Positions 44,047 to 53,039 of a stretch of DNA of 64,000 nucleotides are shown here, in pieces. Under the pieces are notes generated by a model, which was not told the origin of the DNA, ran no database searches, and worked only from the letters and a program-made list of their open reading frames with translations. The first letter of the stretch is position 1. Each line of letters opens with the position of its first letter. The stretch is from NCBI RefSeq assembly GCF_036244895.1, contig NZ_BQKE01000001.1, positions 1,860,001 through 1,924,000 of the forward strand. The letters run 5' to 3'. The position numbers and the translations under genes were made by a program. This DNA is from Persicobacter diffluens. Lineage in GTDB: Bacteria; Bacteroidota; Bacteroidia; Cytophagales; Cyclobacteriaceae.

Positions 44047-45933
44047 ATGAAACGCCTTTTTTTATACTTCAACATTTTTTGCTTACTATTTACGGCCAGC
44101 CCTTCCTGGGCCAAAGCCCCAAAATTTGGCAAGCTCAGCAAGGAAGAACATAACTTAATTACGGTAGATTTTGAACCCGAAGCCGACGCCGTGGAACTGT
44201 TTCAAAACTGTAAAGTTACCTTTGGCCCTGCCGTCTTCCATAAAAAACATTTCCGAAGAAAATTACTCACTGATCAAGTAGAGGAATCAGGAAAGGTGGA
44301 AATCATTTTCTATCATCATCAGGATATGGAAAGTATTCATAGCTTAAATGCCTTGGTGCACATTCCGCAGCCTGATGGAAGTTATACCAAAATCAAGTTG
44401 AGTAAGGAACAAATGCCCACAGCGGAAATTTCCGAACTTAGAAGTAAAGTTTCCCTGATCTTCCCTCAATTACAAAAAGGTGCAATCATTGAGTGGGAAT
44501 ACACTTTGGCCTCCAAGCGGTTCTTTTTCATCGGTCCATGGAATTATTTATCGCGCTACCCCATTTTAAAATCCACCTTTTCCTTTTTAGCGCCTTCTTA
44601 CCTGAAATATCAAATGGTCATGAAAGGCAATGAAATGACAGAAAAATACGCCAATAAAAACACCAATACCTGGACTTTAGAAAATATCAAAGGTTATGAC
44701 CCCAATGCTCGATTTGTAGACAATCCTTTCAACTATGCCAATAAGCTTTCCCTTCAATTAAAGGAATACCCTGCCAGTGGAGCAATGGGAGGAACTGAAA
44801 TGAAATCTTATGTGCATGACATTCAGGACCTGGCCAATGAACTTCGGAAAAGCGGGAACAATTATAGATTTTTGCGCAAAGTGACTTCCCTGGCGGAAAG
44901 CATGCCTGTGAACGTCAATGACTATGAGGGCATCGAAAAGGCAAAGTTCATCTTAAGGGAAGTACAAAATAAATATCAGTGGAATGACATGTACAGTTCC
45001 TCCGCCAGGAGAACGCCGGCACAATTAGCCAAAGAGAAGAAAGGTAATTCTGCGGAAATCAATCTGGTGTTGTATTCCATTTTAAAGTCCTACGGACTGG
45101 ACGCCCAATTAATGGCCACCTCGCCAACCCAACATGGCTTTATTACGAAAGTAGGCGCATTTCGGGATCAATTCAGCACCTTTATTGTGGGCATCCCAGC
45201 GGAACATGGATGGCATTTTATGGATGCTACCCAGCCCTCTTTACCCATGGGCTATATCAATCCCGATTGCTGGAATAATCAGGCGTTGGTATGTGAAAGT
45301 AAAGCGAGCTGGATAGAAAACCTAGAACCCAAATCCCCAAGTAAATCCCTTTGGAGTTTGTACTTAAACCTCAACGAAGAAAATCCTCAATATCAGGTGA
45401 CCCTTAGTCTAATTGGCAATTGCATCGATAACATCACTGGAGGAGTATCGGAATATATTGCCCGAAAATTCCATATTAATCAGGAGGAAATTGCGGATTT
45501 AAAGGTAGAACATCAATTTAAGCAAACTAAAATCACCTGCAGCCTTCCCTACCAGTCAGAAGCCGCGGATTTACTCCCTTTGATCCCGATCAAAACGATG
45601 GATGAAAATCCCTTTCAATCGGATAAAGAGCGAAATTTACCGCTCGATTTGAACTATGCTTACTCCGAACAAATCATCCTAAATTATGTACTTCCCACGG
45701 ACCTAAAGGCCGCTAATCCTCCGGAAAATATCCGCATCGCACTCCCTAATAAAGCCGGGAGTCTTACCCTGCTCACCCAGATCAATCAAAACTCGGTAGC
45801 GGTAAGTTCCAAATATGTACAACAATACCGATTCCTGAATGCCAACTACTACCCTTATCTCCGAAATATGGCGGAAGAAGTCATCAACCGACAATCCGCC
45901 TATCTGACCATTGAGAAAAATCAGGCCAATTAG
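44047..45933 (+). CDS. DUF3857/transglutaminase-fold exported protein, paralogue 4 (no catalytic Cys)
   Basis: 628 residues with a signal peptide ending near SWAKA. Domain order is as in paralogue 3: DUF3857 (LIFPQLQKGAIIEWEYTLASKRFFFIGPWNYLSRYPILKSTF), transglutaminase core (EVQNKYQWNDMYSSSARRTP) and a C-terminal beta region ending YRFLNANYYPYLRNMAEE. The Cys position is Ser335 (KGNSAEIN), the His is absent and the Asp is kept (FMDATQPSLP). Last gene of the operon; a terminator follows 16 bp after the stop. Confidence 0.85.
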   Translation: MKRLFLYFNIFCLLFTASPSWAKAPKFGKLSKEEHNLITVDFEPEADAVELFQNCKVTFGPAVFHKKHFRRKLLTDQVEESGKVEIIFYHHQDMESIHSLNALVHIPQPDGSYTKIKLSKEQMPTAEISELRSKVSLIFPQLQKGAIIEWEYTLASKRFFFIGPWNYLSRYPILKSTFSFLAPSYLKYQMVMKGNEMTEKYANKNTNTWTLENIKGYDPNARFVDNPFNYANKLSLQLKEYPASGAMGGTEMKSYVHDIQDLANELRKSGNNYRFLRKVTSLAESMPVNVNDYEGIEKAKFILREVQNKYQWNDMYSSSARRTPAQLAKEKKGNSAEINLVLYSILKSYGLDAQLMATSPTQHGFITKVGAFRDQFSTFIVGIPAEHGWHFMDATQPSLPMGYINPDCWNNQALVCESKASWIENLEPKSPSKSLWSLYLNLNEENPQYQVTLSLIGNCIDNITGGVSEYIARKFHINQEEIADLKVEHQFKQTKITCSLPYQSEAADLLPLIPIKTMDENPFQSDKERNLPLDLNYAYSEQIILNYVLPTDLKAANPPENIRIALPNKAGSLTLLTQINQNSVAVSSKYVQQYRFLNANYYPYLRNMAEEVINRQSAYLTIEKNQAN

Positions 45934-45949
45934 CAATAATCCGTTTCGA

Positions 45950-45981
45950 AAAATCCCCACTTTCCAGTGGGGATTTTTTGT
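45950..45981 (+). terminator. Terminator of the four-gene transglutaminase-like operon
   Basis: AAATCCCCAC and GTGGGGATTT arms around a 6-base loop (TTTCCA), followed by a T-run. Confidence 0.9.
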
Positions 45982-46005
45982 TTTTCAAGAAAAATCGGAT
46001 TTTCA

Positions 46006-46228
46006 TTAAGCCGAAAAATTCATGCTTAAATCCTCGTTTAACTGCAAGGCGGGAAAAATGAAGGAATAGTTTCCTATTTCGAGTTTTTTCCAACGAAGCA
46101 GATGAATGAGGAGAAAGCAAGCTTGCCCAAATTTGGGCTATAAAAAAATCAGGAAAAATGAGCCTATTGAGTTGATAATAATTAAGTTAAGGTGAATTAC
46201 TTAATTTAGCGGTGAATAATTCGGGTAA
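46006..46228 (+). repeat. Dispersed 222-bp intergenic repeat, copy 4
   Basis: Left end TTAAGCCGAAAAATTCA and right end TGAATAATTCGGGTAA. The palindromic core GCAAGCTTGCCCAAATTTGGGC is the same as in copy 3. Copies 3 and 4 flank the four-gene operon as direct repeats about 8.4 kb apart. Confidence 0.88.
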
Positions 46229-46412
46229 AGCCGGATGGTACGTTTTAACCACGCCCTCAATCAACCGCAAAATTTTAAAGCATACTATAGCCTATTTTTT
46301 AAATCAACAGGCAAATATCACCCGCTGAGAAAAAGGCGTAATAAAAGATGCAGTCTGAAGAAATCCTTGGAGAGCTCCTCTCGAAAGTCAGCATTTGTGG
46401 CTGCTACCTTAT

Positions 46413-47609
46413 TTAAAAGGATTCCGTGATGCCGAAATAAAATACCGAGCCCGTTTTGCCATAGGCATAATCAAATTTTAGATTCAACCGCTCATATGGG
46501 AGCAATCTATACCGAACTCCCGCCGCAACAGCAGGCAACCATTCTGCATCCTTAAAATCCTTCGACATACCGGAGGAATGCTTGCTACTTCCAAAAACTT
46601 TACCTGTAGATACAGCGGCGACAAATCCCAATTTACTATTCAGCCAGGGAGTTTCCTTCCTGTATTCGACCTCCATATTCACCAGGTTTCGATCATTATA
46701 TCGTCCTGTTTCATATCCTCGTTGAGCGATGCCTCCGGCACGCCCATAAGAAGACCAAAAAGAGCGGGAAGCATCTGCAGAAATAAACCTCCCAAATGCA
46801 TGCACAGCCAACACATTACTCACATTATCCCCTAAGGTGAAAAATTGACGGTAATCGGCCAGAAAAATATTTTGCTTGTCTGAGCCAAGCATTTGATCCA
46901 TGCTCACCTTTACAATCATTCCGGAATATGGATAATTTACATTATCCCGGGTATCATAGCTCAATGCATAACGCAGGCCGTGCATATGTTCAAATTCATC
47001 TCCAAAATGATTTTTATCGAGCAATTCTTGTGAAGCGGAGTCCCGTCCTTCTACCAGGCGGCCATTATATTGATAACCCAGCCCCAAATAGACTCTGGAA
47101 AAGATTTTCCGTTCTACCATGAAATTCCCGATCGCTATATTGGTCGTTACTTTGGCTAATCCCATGGGGGCTTCCTCCTGCCCCGGAGCAGTGGATAAAT
47201 ACATTTCCGTATTAAAAGCGCCATAAAACCCAAATGCGGTTAATCGCCACAGATCTTCTTTCAAATAAATCTTATTAAAAACTCCCGCCATCCAGCTGTT
47301 GTTGGTGGTGTAATTCGCCATAGCGCCAGAGGTAGAAGGCGGAGATTTTAAATCCCCTTTAGAGGGATAATAATTAATGAGATTAATCAATGAAATACCC
47401 CATTTTGAAGCGGGGTCATAAGAGGGTAAAGGCACAAGATTGTATTTAACCCCTTTACGTTCCTTTTTGTCATCAAAAATTTGACGACCGTGCTCATCTT
47501 TTTTCACCTCTTCCTTCTCTTGCCCTACCGGTAATTGAGCAAAAGCGCTTAATGTGGAAAAAGTTAAAATTAAAAATGAAAATAGTACTTTTTTTGTTTT
47601 ATTTAACAT
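46413..47609 (-). CDS. Surface-antigen/D15-type outer-membrane barrel without POTRA domains
   Basis: An outer-membrane protein of 398 residues with a signal peptide (ending STLSAFAQ). After a charged linker the rest is a 16-stranded-type BamA/D15 barrel: VYLGLGYQYNGRLVEG, ALSYDTRDNVNYPYSGMIVKVSM, GIAQRGYETGRYNDRNLVNMEVEYRKE, with aromatic C-terminal strand (SVFYFGITESF) ending in Phe, the outer-membrane insertion signal. No POTRA domain is present, so assembly activity is unlikely and a porin or receptor role more so. A TTG start at 47624 is in frame, but ATG 47609 is preferred. It is divergent from paralogue 5 and convergent with the four-gene operon. Confidence 0.85.
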   Translation of the reverse strand: MLNKTKKVLFSFLILTFSTLSAFAQLPVGQEKEEVKKDEHGRQIFDDKKERKGVKYNLVPLPSYDPASKWGISLINLINYYPSKGDLKSPPSTSGAMANYTTNNSWMAGVFNKIYLKEDLWRLTAFGFYGAFNTEMYLSTAPGQEEAPMGLAKVTTNIAIGNFMVERKIFSRVYLGLGYQYNGRLVEGRDSASQELLDKNHFGDEFEHMHGLRYALSYDTRDNVNYPYSGMIVKVSMDQMLGSDKQNIFLADYRQFFTLGDNVSNVLAVHAFGRFISADASRSFWSSYGRAGGIAQRGYETGRYNDRNLVNMEVEYRKETPWLNSKLGFVAAVSTGKVFGSSKHSSGMSKDFKDAEWLPAVAAGVRYRLLPYERLNLKFDYAYGKTGSVFYFGITESF

Positions 47610-48242
47610 GACATAATTTTTCAAAAAGCTAATCTGCCTAAAGACCAGCCATTGAGCTCATCAAAAAATCATCCAAATTTCATCACTTTGTTGAATTTCA
47701 TTAAAATATAATTCAACGCTCTCTTTTTTCTAATAAAGAAGGTTTTAGGCTCATGTCGAATAGATCTAACCCAAACGACACCTCTACTCCAAACAGAATT
47801 AATCCATAATCCTGCTTATTCAAAAAAGGGTGGAAGAATAAAATTACCCTAAGCCCGATCCAATTAGCATAAAAAATTGATTTTGCACTACAGCCCGATA
47901 CTCATATAGAATAACCAAAAGAAAATACTAAAAAAATGAGGGTAAATATTCAAATCAGCGATCATAAAACCCCACAACCAACTGACCTACAATTGGATAC
48001 AAAACCCCATTAACTTCTCCAGCAAAATCCCCCATAATGACAAGAGAAAATCTAACCGTCTACAACTTGCATAATTCTCACATTATCGGGCAAGCGAACT
48101 ACTTAAACAAGCTGTTTATTAGTGGGGTAAAGGATTCAATAAGATATTTGCAATAATTAAAGAAATTAGTATAAGATGCTATATTTATAATTAAACCAAT
48201 AAAAAATTTACGATATTCAAGTAATATTGTGTACACGATCTC
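47610..48242. other. Divergent intergenic region between the D15-type barrel and paralogue 5
   Basis: 633 bp, AT-rich, without a gene or an exact TAnnTTTG match. Must hold promoters for both divergent genes. No repeat copy is seen. Confidence 0.5.
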
Positions 48243-50270
48243 ATGAAAAAACTGCTCCTCCTTATATTGATAAGCACTCAAGCCGCGCTGGCCTTTGCTT
48301 CAGGCAACAACAATGTTCCTGAATCTACTTTTGGGACTATCAATAAAAATCTAATTACTGACAGCGTCTCCAGCTTCTTACATCAGGATCAGGCGGCCAT
48401 ATTATGGGATCAGGCCAATTTTGAAATAAAACCCACAGCGCTCTCCGGTAAGTTAACCGCCACGGTAACCATTCACCGTCAAATTTTGATTCAGAACATG
48501 GAAGCCGCCCAATCTTTATTGAATTTTATCATTAAACTGCCTCAGCACACGGAGGGTGAACTCGATCAGTTTAGATCAAAATGGTACAAATTATCAGAAG
48601 GACAATTTTCTCCGATCAAGACGGATATTCATCATATTAAAAAAGCCAATACGCGTACTAATTTAGCCTATTCGATCAATATTGATGGAATTTCAGGTCC
48701 TTGCATATTGGAATACGAATATACTTACCATTACAGAGACAATCTTCATCTGCCGGATTGGAGCTTTCAAGCTGAATTTCCTACGCTCTGGTCTATTTTG
48801 CAGGTTCAGTATCCGGAAAATTTAACTTATAATTTCAGTCCAAGGGGAAATTTAGATTTTCACACCTCCTCCCAGCAAAGCCTGACTGCTCGTGTTAAAA
48901 TTCAAGAAGACAAAAAGAAGGTAAAACACGATTACAATATTGAGCGTCGGAAATTTATTATTCATCAGGCTCCCGCAATCAAACCTGTGGCTCATGCCAC
49001 CTATGTTCAAAATTACTTTCAAAGAATGAACATTTATCTGATGGAAGTCGCTCCTTTTTTAAATGAAGGCGAGCGAATAGAAGTTGCTAAGGATTGGGAG
49101 GACATACAGCAATACCTGATTTCTATGAGCAAATTTGGTAAATTCTATCTCCGCCATCAGGAAGAATATGAAAAGCTACTGCGGGAAATTGGAGTTACCG
49201 CTGCCGATGAAGAAAATTTGCAGAAGATTTATGAATACGTTACGCAACATGTGAGGTGGAATAATAAATTTCGATTGATTGCCAGAGCAGATGGCCCATC
49301 CGAATTATTGGATAGGCGTGACGGTAATTCAGCAGATATCAACCTGACCATTTTGGGCCTGGCACATCATGCTGGATTTAATGCCACCCCCTATATCTCC
49401 TCTATCAGACAAAAACCTCTGGCCAACCCAAACTTCCCGACTTTAACAGATTATCATTACGTTTGCCCCATTATTTCAATTAATGGACAGCGCATATTCA
49501 TCGATGGGACTAGTCCATACCGAACGATGGGAGAGCTTCCACTGGCATGTGGAGTGAATGCGGGAAAGCATTTAACCCAACCTCAGGTCAAAACAATCAA
49601 GCCGATTATCGGAAGGGGATATTTTATGGAGCAATCAACCCAAATTTCCACTGAAAACCAACGAAGATTCTCCTATAAAAACGAATATATTTCGGAAGGC
49701 ATTACGGCTTACGAACGAAGAAAACATCGCTCTGAAAAGCCACAAAATTACCAGATTAAAAAATGGACGATCCCTCACTTTTTCACTATTATAAGTAACC
49801 GGGCACTAAATCTGGAGAAAGTACAAGAACCCCTCAAAGAAATATTTGAATTTGAAGTAGAAGAGGCCGACTATCATTCAGAACAAATCAACATCTTCCT
49901 TCCGGTAGAGTTTGAAGCTCATCAAATACGAACTACGGACAGAAACATTCCGCTGGATTTAGGGGCTCCCTTGCATCAAAAAATCACCTACCACATCCCA
50001 ATTCCAAGGGGTTATCAGTTACAACACCAATTTTTCAACCAAAAAATTCAGCTTAGTGGTGGTTTAAATTACTTTTCCTGCACCCTGCTTCCTGAAGCAG
50101 AAAGCTTAACTTTGATTTTCGAATTGGAATTATCGGATAGTATCTATCCTTTGACTGCTTTTCCAAAACTTAATGAAATGATTAACGCTTGGGAAGATAT
50201 CTCGACCTCCCCTATCGTTTTGAAAAAGCGCCCCAACACCATAGCAGAGGAAGCTGTTGAAGAATATTAA
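48243..50270 (+). CDS. DUF3857/transglutaminase-fold exported protein, paralogue 5 (no catalytic Cys)
   Basis: 675 residues with signal peptide (MKKLLLLILISTQAALAFA). It resembles paralogue 1 most: a region FGKFYLRHQEEYEKLLREIGV before the core helix IYEYVTQHVRWNNKF, then DGNSADIN in which the Cys position is Ser363, and FIDGTSPYRTMGELP, which keeps the Asp. The His is not evident (DYHYVCPI has a nearby His, not in the usual position). It is separated from the main operon by the outer-membrane barrel gene and is probably transcribed alone. Confidence 0.85.
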   Translation: MKKLLLLILISTQAALAFASGNNNVPESTFGTINKNLITDSVSSFLHQDQAAILWDQANFEIKPTALSGKLTATVTIHRQILIQNMEAAQSLLNFIIKLPQHTEGELDQFRSKWYKLSEGQFSPIKTDIHHIKKANTRTNLAYSINIDGISGPCILEYEYTYHYRDNLHLPDWSFQAEFPTLWSILQVQYPENLTYNFSPRGNLDFHTSSQQSLTARVKIQEDKKKVKHDYNIERRKFIIHQAPAIKPVAHATYVQNYFQRMNIYLMEVAPFLNEGERIEVAKDWEDIQQYLISMSKFGKFYLRHQEEYEKLLREIGVTAADEENLQKIYEYVTQHVRWNNKFRLIARADGPSELLDRRDGNSADINLTILGLAHHAGFNATPYISSIRQKPLANPNFPTLTDYHYVCPIISINGQRIFIDGTSPYRTMGELPLACGVNAGKHLTQPQVKTIKPIIGRGYFMEQSTQISTENQRRFSYKNEYISEGITAYERRKHRSEKPQNYQIKKWTIPHFFTIISNRALNLEKVQEPLKEIFEFEVEEADYHSEQINIFLPVEFEAHQIRTTDRNIPLDLGAPLHQKITYHIPIPRGYQLQHQFFNQKIQLSGGLNYFSCTLLPEAESLTLIFELELSDSIYPLTAFPKLNEMINAWEDISTSPIVLKKRPNTIAEEAVEEY

Positions 50271-50420
50271 AGCGCCCGGATTTTCTTGTTTAAACCCTCG
50301 TTTAGCGGTAAGGCGAAAATAAAAGATTTTATCCTGTTTCGAGTTTTTCCAAAGCAGCAGAGGAATGAGGAGAAAGCGAGCCGACCGCAATTTGTGCTAT
50401 TTGAAAATCAGTAAAATCAA
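50267..50420 (+). repeat. Dispersed 222-bp intergenic repeat, degenerate copy with decayed right end
   Basis: The left part aligns to copies 1-4 (TTGTTTAAACCCTCGTTTAGCGGTAAGGCG-like block, GTTTCGAGTTTTTCC, GAATGAGGAGAAAGCGAGC), but the right half is unrecognisable beyond about 50420. It begins at the stop codon of paralogue 5. Confidence 0.65.
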
Positions 50421-51274
50421 TCCCAACAAACTGATCAAAACCTGCTTTGTGTGGCTCACGAAACCACGGCTTTTTCATAAAACTACAAATGGGCAAATTA
50501 TTGGAATGAGCTTGTTCCCAGGGAGGGTCTATTTGATTTGAGCGCTTGTTTATGAGTTAGATTACTATCTTTTACAGTATTGATATTATGGTATAAAATC
50601 TTCCACATCAACAGCCCGGCCTTGATCAATGGGCGGATAGACAAGGGGTCTGCTGGCAACTAGAAGGCATCACAGCGACATTTTAGCAATATTTTCACCA
50701 GTCTTTTGCCCTCTCCAAATGTCGCCTTGATGGATTCCGTCAGCAGGTTCTTTGTTCCGCCAATATTGATCACAGCCCTGATTTTTTTGCTTCGTTTGTT
50801 ATCAAGAAAAAATGAAAAAGAAACCCATGAATATTAAATATAAGGTATTAAATGGCTGATCTATATTTTTATGAAAAAGCCCTGCTTACGAAACCTATTG
50901 AGGAATAAATCGGATTAAATTTGACAAGTGGAAATAATTTCGCCTTCAGCAATTTATATCCTTTACTAAGAGCATGCTTAATAGCGCACCATCCGACTGC
51001 AAATTCAAATTATTGGAAGTGATTTTGGATAATTGCTCAACAATAGCGCATCTATTCTCTCAAAAATAATCCGGTATCGCTTCTGCTATAATCAAATTTT
51101 CATTACGAATTTTGACTTTTAAACACGCTTTAAATGAAGGGGTGCGTAATTTTTAATGACCACAAAAAGCTAATACTCCCTGAACATCAAAAAATAACCA
51201 TTGATTCAGAGAAGGTTTTACTTTTACTGGCAATAAAGGTAGCATAAGGCACCCCTTCGTATACTATGATTTAC
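50271..51274. other. 1-kb region with no intact gene
   Basis: Contains the degenerate repeat (50267-50420), a GC-richer island (about 50600-50830) with a 9-bp inverted repeat GCGACATTT/AAATGTCGC (50675-50725) and a minus-strand open frame without a start (about 50660-50825), and a 10-bp inverted repeat GAAGGGGTGC (51136-51145, 51249-51258). No gene can be supported. Confidence 0.5.
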
Positions 51275-51895
51275 TTATTCGTGAATTGAATAGATTGTCT
51301 GCGGATTTTGAAACCTTTGACAAGCACTCCAAATCAAATAGGCGATCACCCCTATTCCTACGGCCCAAACGCCCTCTACCCCTAAAAACTCAAAGGCCAT
51401 GGTCATCAGTTTTTTAATGCCCCGATTTCTACCACTGTAAGAAATCTCCTCCCCGCGGGCCAAAGCGGCATTAGTGGTTAATCCCAACCAAATCATGCCT
51501 CCAACAAATGCCATCCAAAACGCATTTATGGCCAGTGGCAACCATTTTTTTTCAGCTCTTTGCGTTGTTACAAAATTTCGACTGTCCTTCAATTGCTGTA
51601 TAACATAAGCCCGGTCTTCTGTATTGGCCATCACCACCGATTTGCTCTTTTCTTTGCCCTCGGCATTTCGAAAAAATATTTCCAAAGCGTATTCCTCTTC
51701 CCGGTAATCCAGTCTTATTACTTGACTTAGGGGGATTCTGCTTAAATTTTCGAGCATTCCCTTTTTCTCCAGAGATTTTAGTACACTCTCTGCTGTCTTG
51801 TGCTTTTTATCACTAATGATAATTTCCTCGCTGGTTAAAGCAAGTACTTTATTATGCTTTTCATTTAAGGGAAAAACGGTGATGGTCAATTCCAT
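51275..51895 (-). CDS. Small membrane protein with soluble N-terminal domain, unknown function
   Basis: 206 residues. The N-terminal ~110 residues are a mixed alpha/beta domain (LTITVFPLNEKHNKVLALTSEEIIISDKKHKTAESVLKSLEK, VIRLDYREEEYALEIFFRN) reminiscent of a PH-like fold. Two membrane segments follow (about 118-137 and 172-190) joined by a loop with GRNRGIKK. No family assignment. Monocistronic, long gap to the preceding gene. Confidence 0.68.
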   Translation of the reverse strand: MELTITVFPLNEKHNKVLALTSEEIIISDKKHKTAESVLKSLEKKGMLENLSRIPLSQVIRLDYREEEYALEIFFRNAEGKEKSKSVVMANTEDRAYVIQQLKDSRNFVTTQRAEKKWLPLAINAFWMAFVGGMIWLGLTTNAALARGEEISYSGRNRGIKKLMTMAFEFLGVEGVWAVGIGVIAYLIWSACQRFQNPQTIYSIHE

Positions 51896-52089
51896 AGGTC
51901 AATAATTTGTGTAAAATTTAATTAAAGATAGAAAAAATATAAATTAAATACCTAAAATATAGATTAAAATATAAATAAATTCCCATTACTTTCATTGAAA
52001 TATTACATAAATATAGCCAAACGACTGATTATCACTTTTATACCACCAATCAATAGGCTATATTATATACAGCTAATTATACCTTTATC

Positions 52090-52596
52090 ATGAAAAAATT
52101 TAACCTCCTTATTTTTTTACTTATTTACATGGGAGCATGTACGAAAGATCCTAAACCACTCACCAGAACCGACATAGAGGAAAGTATCATGGTGTGGGAG
52201 CGTTTCAAAAAAACGAATGCCAACTCTTATTTCTTTACCAGTGTAACCTCCTCCTTCTCTTCTTTGAAAACAGAAAGCACCATTTTTGTTGCCAACGGGA
52301 ATATTATTCGAAAGGATTATTATGCCACTTACCGAAATGATAATGGTGATTGGGTAGAAGAACGCTTTCAGGAAACAGGAAGTAATGTGGGACAATCTCC
52401 CCAAGGTTTGGCTCCGATGACCATGGATGACATCTATAAAATGGCACTAGAAAAATGGCTAAAACCTGATGTGAAAGCGGAAGTCGTATTTGAAACCGAC
52501 AGTAAGGGAATCCTCTCGAAGGCCGGTTATTATCCGGAAGGATGTCGGGATGACTGTTTTGAAGGGATCATCATAAAAACAATATCACCTTTATAA
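52090..52596 (+). CDS. Small lipoprotein, DUF6174-like
   Basis: 168 residues. A lipoprotein signal ends at YMGAC. The mature part has the pattern of a DUF6174-type domain: W-x-x-F then SYFFTSVTSSFSSLKTESTIFVANGNIIRK, a MTMDDIYKMALEKW helix, and a closing strand VVFETDSKGILSKAGYYPE. The C-terminal segment has two Cys (GCRDDCF) that could form a disulfide. The family assignment is from memory of the pattern. Monocistronic. Confidence 0.7.
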   Translation: MKKFNLLIFLLIYMGACTKDPKPLTRTDIEESIMVWERFKKTNANSYFFTSVTSSFSSLKTESTIFVANGNIIRKDYYATYRNDNGDWVEERFQETGSNVGQSPQGLAPMTMDDIYKMALEKWLKPDVKAEVVFETDSKGILSKAGYYPEGCRDDCFEGIIIKTISPL

Positions 52597-52756
52597 GCAG
52601 CCCGGTACTTTAATAAATAAGTGTTACTAGCAACCCCTATTTTCACTGTAATAAAGGATTACTGAAAGCAGTATGGAATCTTTATTTCAATCATGGGACC
52701 ACTAAATCGGGGATCACCTTTTAATAAAGCCGCATTTCGTAAAAAACACCGGCTAT

Positions 52757-52971
52757 AAATCCGGATTATTCAGGATTAAATCCTCGGATAGCGGGAAGGC
52801 GGCTAAATGAAGCAATATTTTCCTATTTCGAGTTTTTTTCCAAAGAAGGAGGAGAAAGCAAGCTTCTCCAAATTTGGCTTATTGAAAAATCGATAAATTT
52901 ATTCAGGACGCTATGTTAATGGGGTATGCTAGCCGATTTAATAAATCTAGCGTTAGAAAATTCTGTTTTAA
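52757..52971 (+). repeat. Dispersed 222-bp intergenic repeat, copy 6 (diverged)
   Basis: Begins AAATCCGGATTATTCAGG and ends TTCTGTTTTAA; contains TTCGAGTTTTTTTCC and GGAGAAAGCAAGCTTCTCC. About 215 bp long with a deletion in the GATGAATGAG part. Confidence 0.75.
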
Positions 52972-52982
52972 CCGGAAAGCCA

Positions 52983-53018
52983 AAAAAAATCCTCTGAAGG
53001 CAGCCCTCAGAGGATTGT
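52983..53018 (-). terminator. Terminator of the S1/P1 nuclease gene
   Basis: AATCCTCTGA and TCAGAGGATT arms around a loop AGGCAGCCC, with an A-run on the + strand giving a U-tract on the minus transcript. Confidence 0.85.
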
Positions 53019-53039
53019 TATTATGTTAAATCCAGTAGA

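Larger units (their letters stand above)
52597..53039. other. Intergenic region with repeat copy
   Basis: Convergent gap. Holds a 222-bp-family copy (52757-52971), the S1-nuclease terminator (52983-53018) and a TTATGTTAAA motif (53021). No gene. Confidence 0.6.

Noticed and set aside
48099..48281. 60-residue minus-strand ORF in front of paralogue 5
   Set aside because: Overlaps the start of paralogue 5 and has the composition of AT-rich spacer; no support.
38220..50270. Transglutaminase-like genes without Cys as pseudogenes
   Set aside because: Frames are intact over 628-675 codons with signal peptides and a kept Asp; loss of the Cys looks evolved, not decayed.
51136..51258. 10-bp inverted repeat GAAGGGGTGC separated by ~100 bp as ends of a mobile element
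   Set aside because: Arms are short, no target duplication or further homology found, and the interior encodes nothing.
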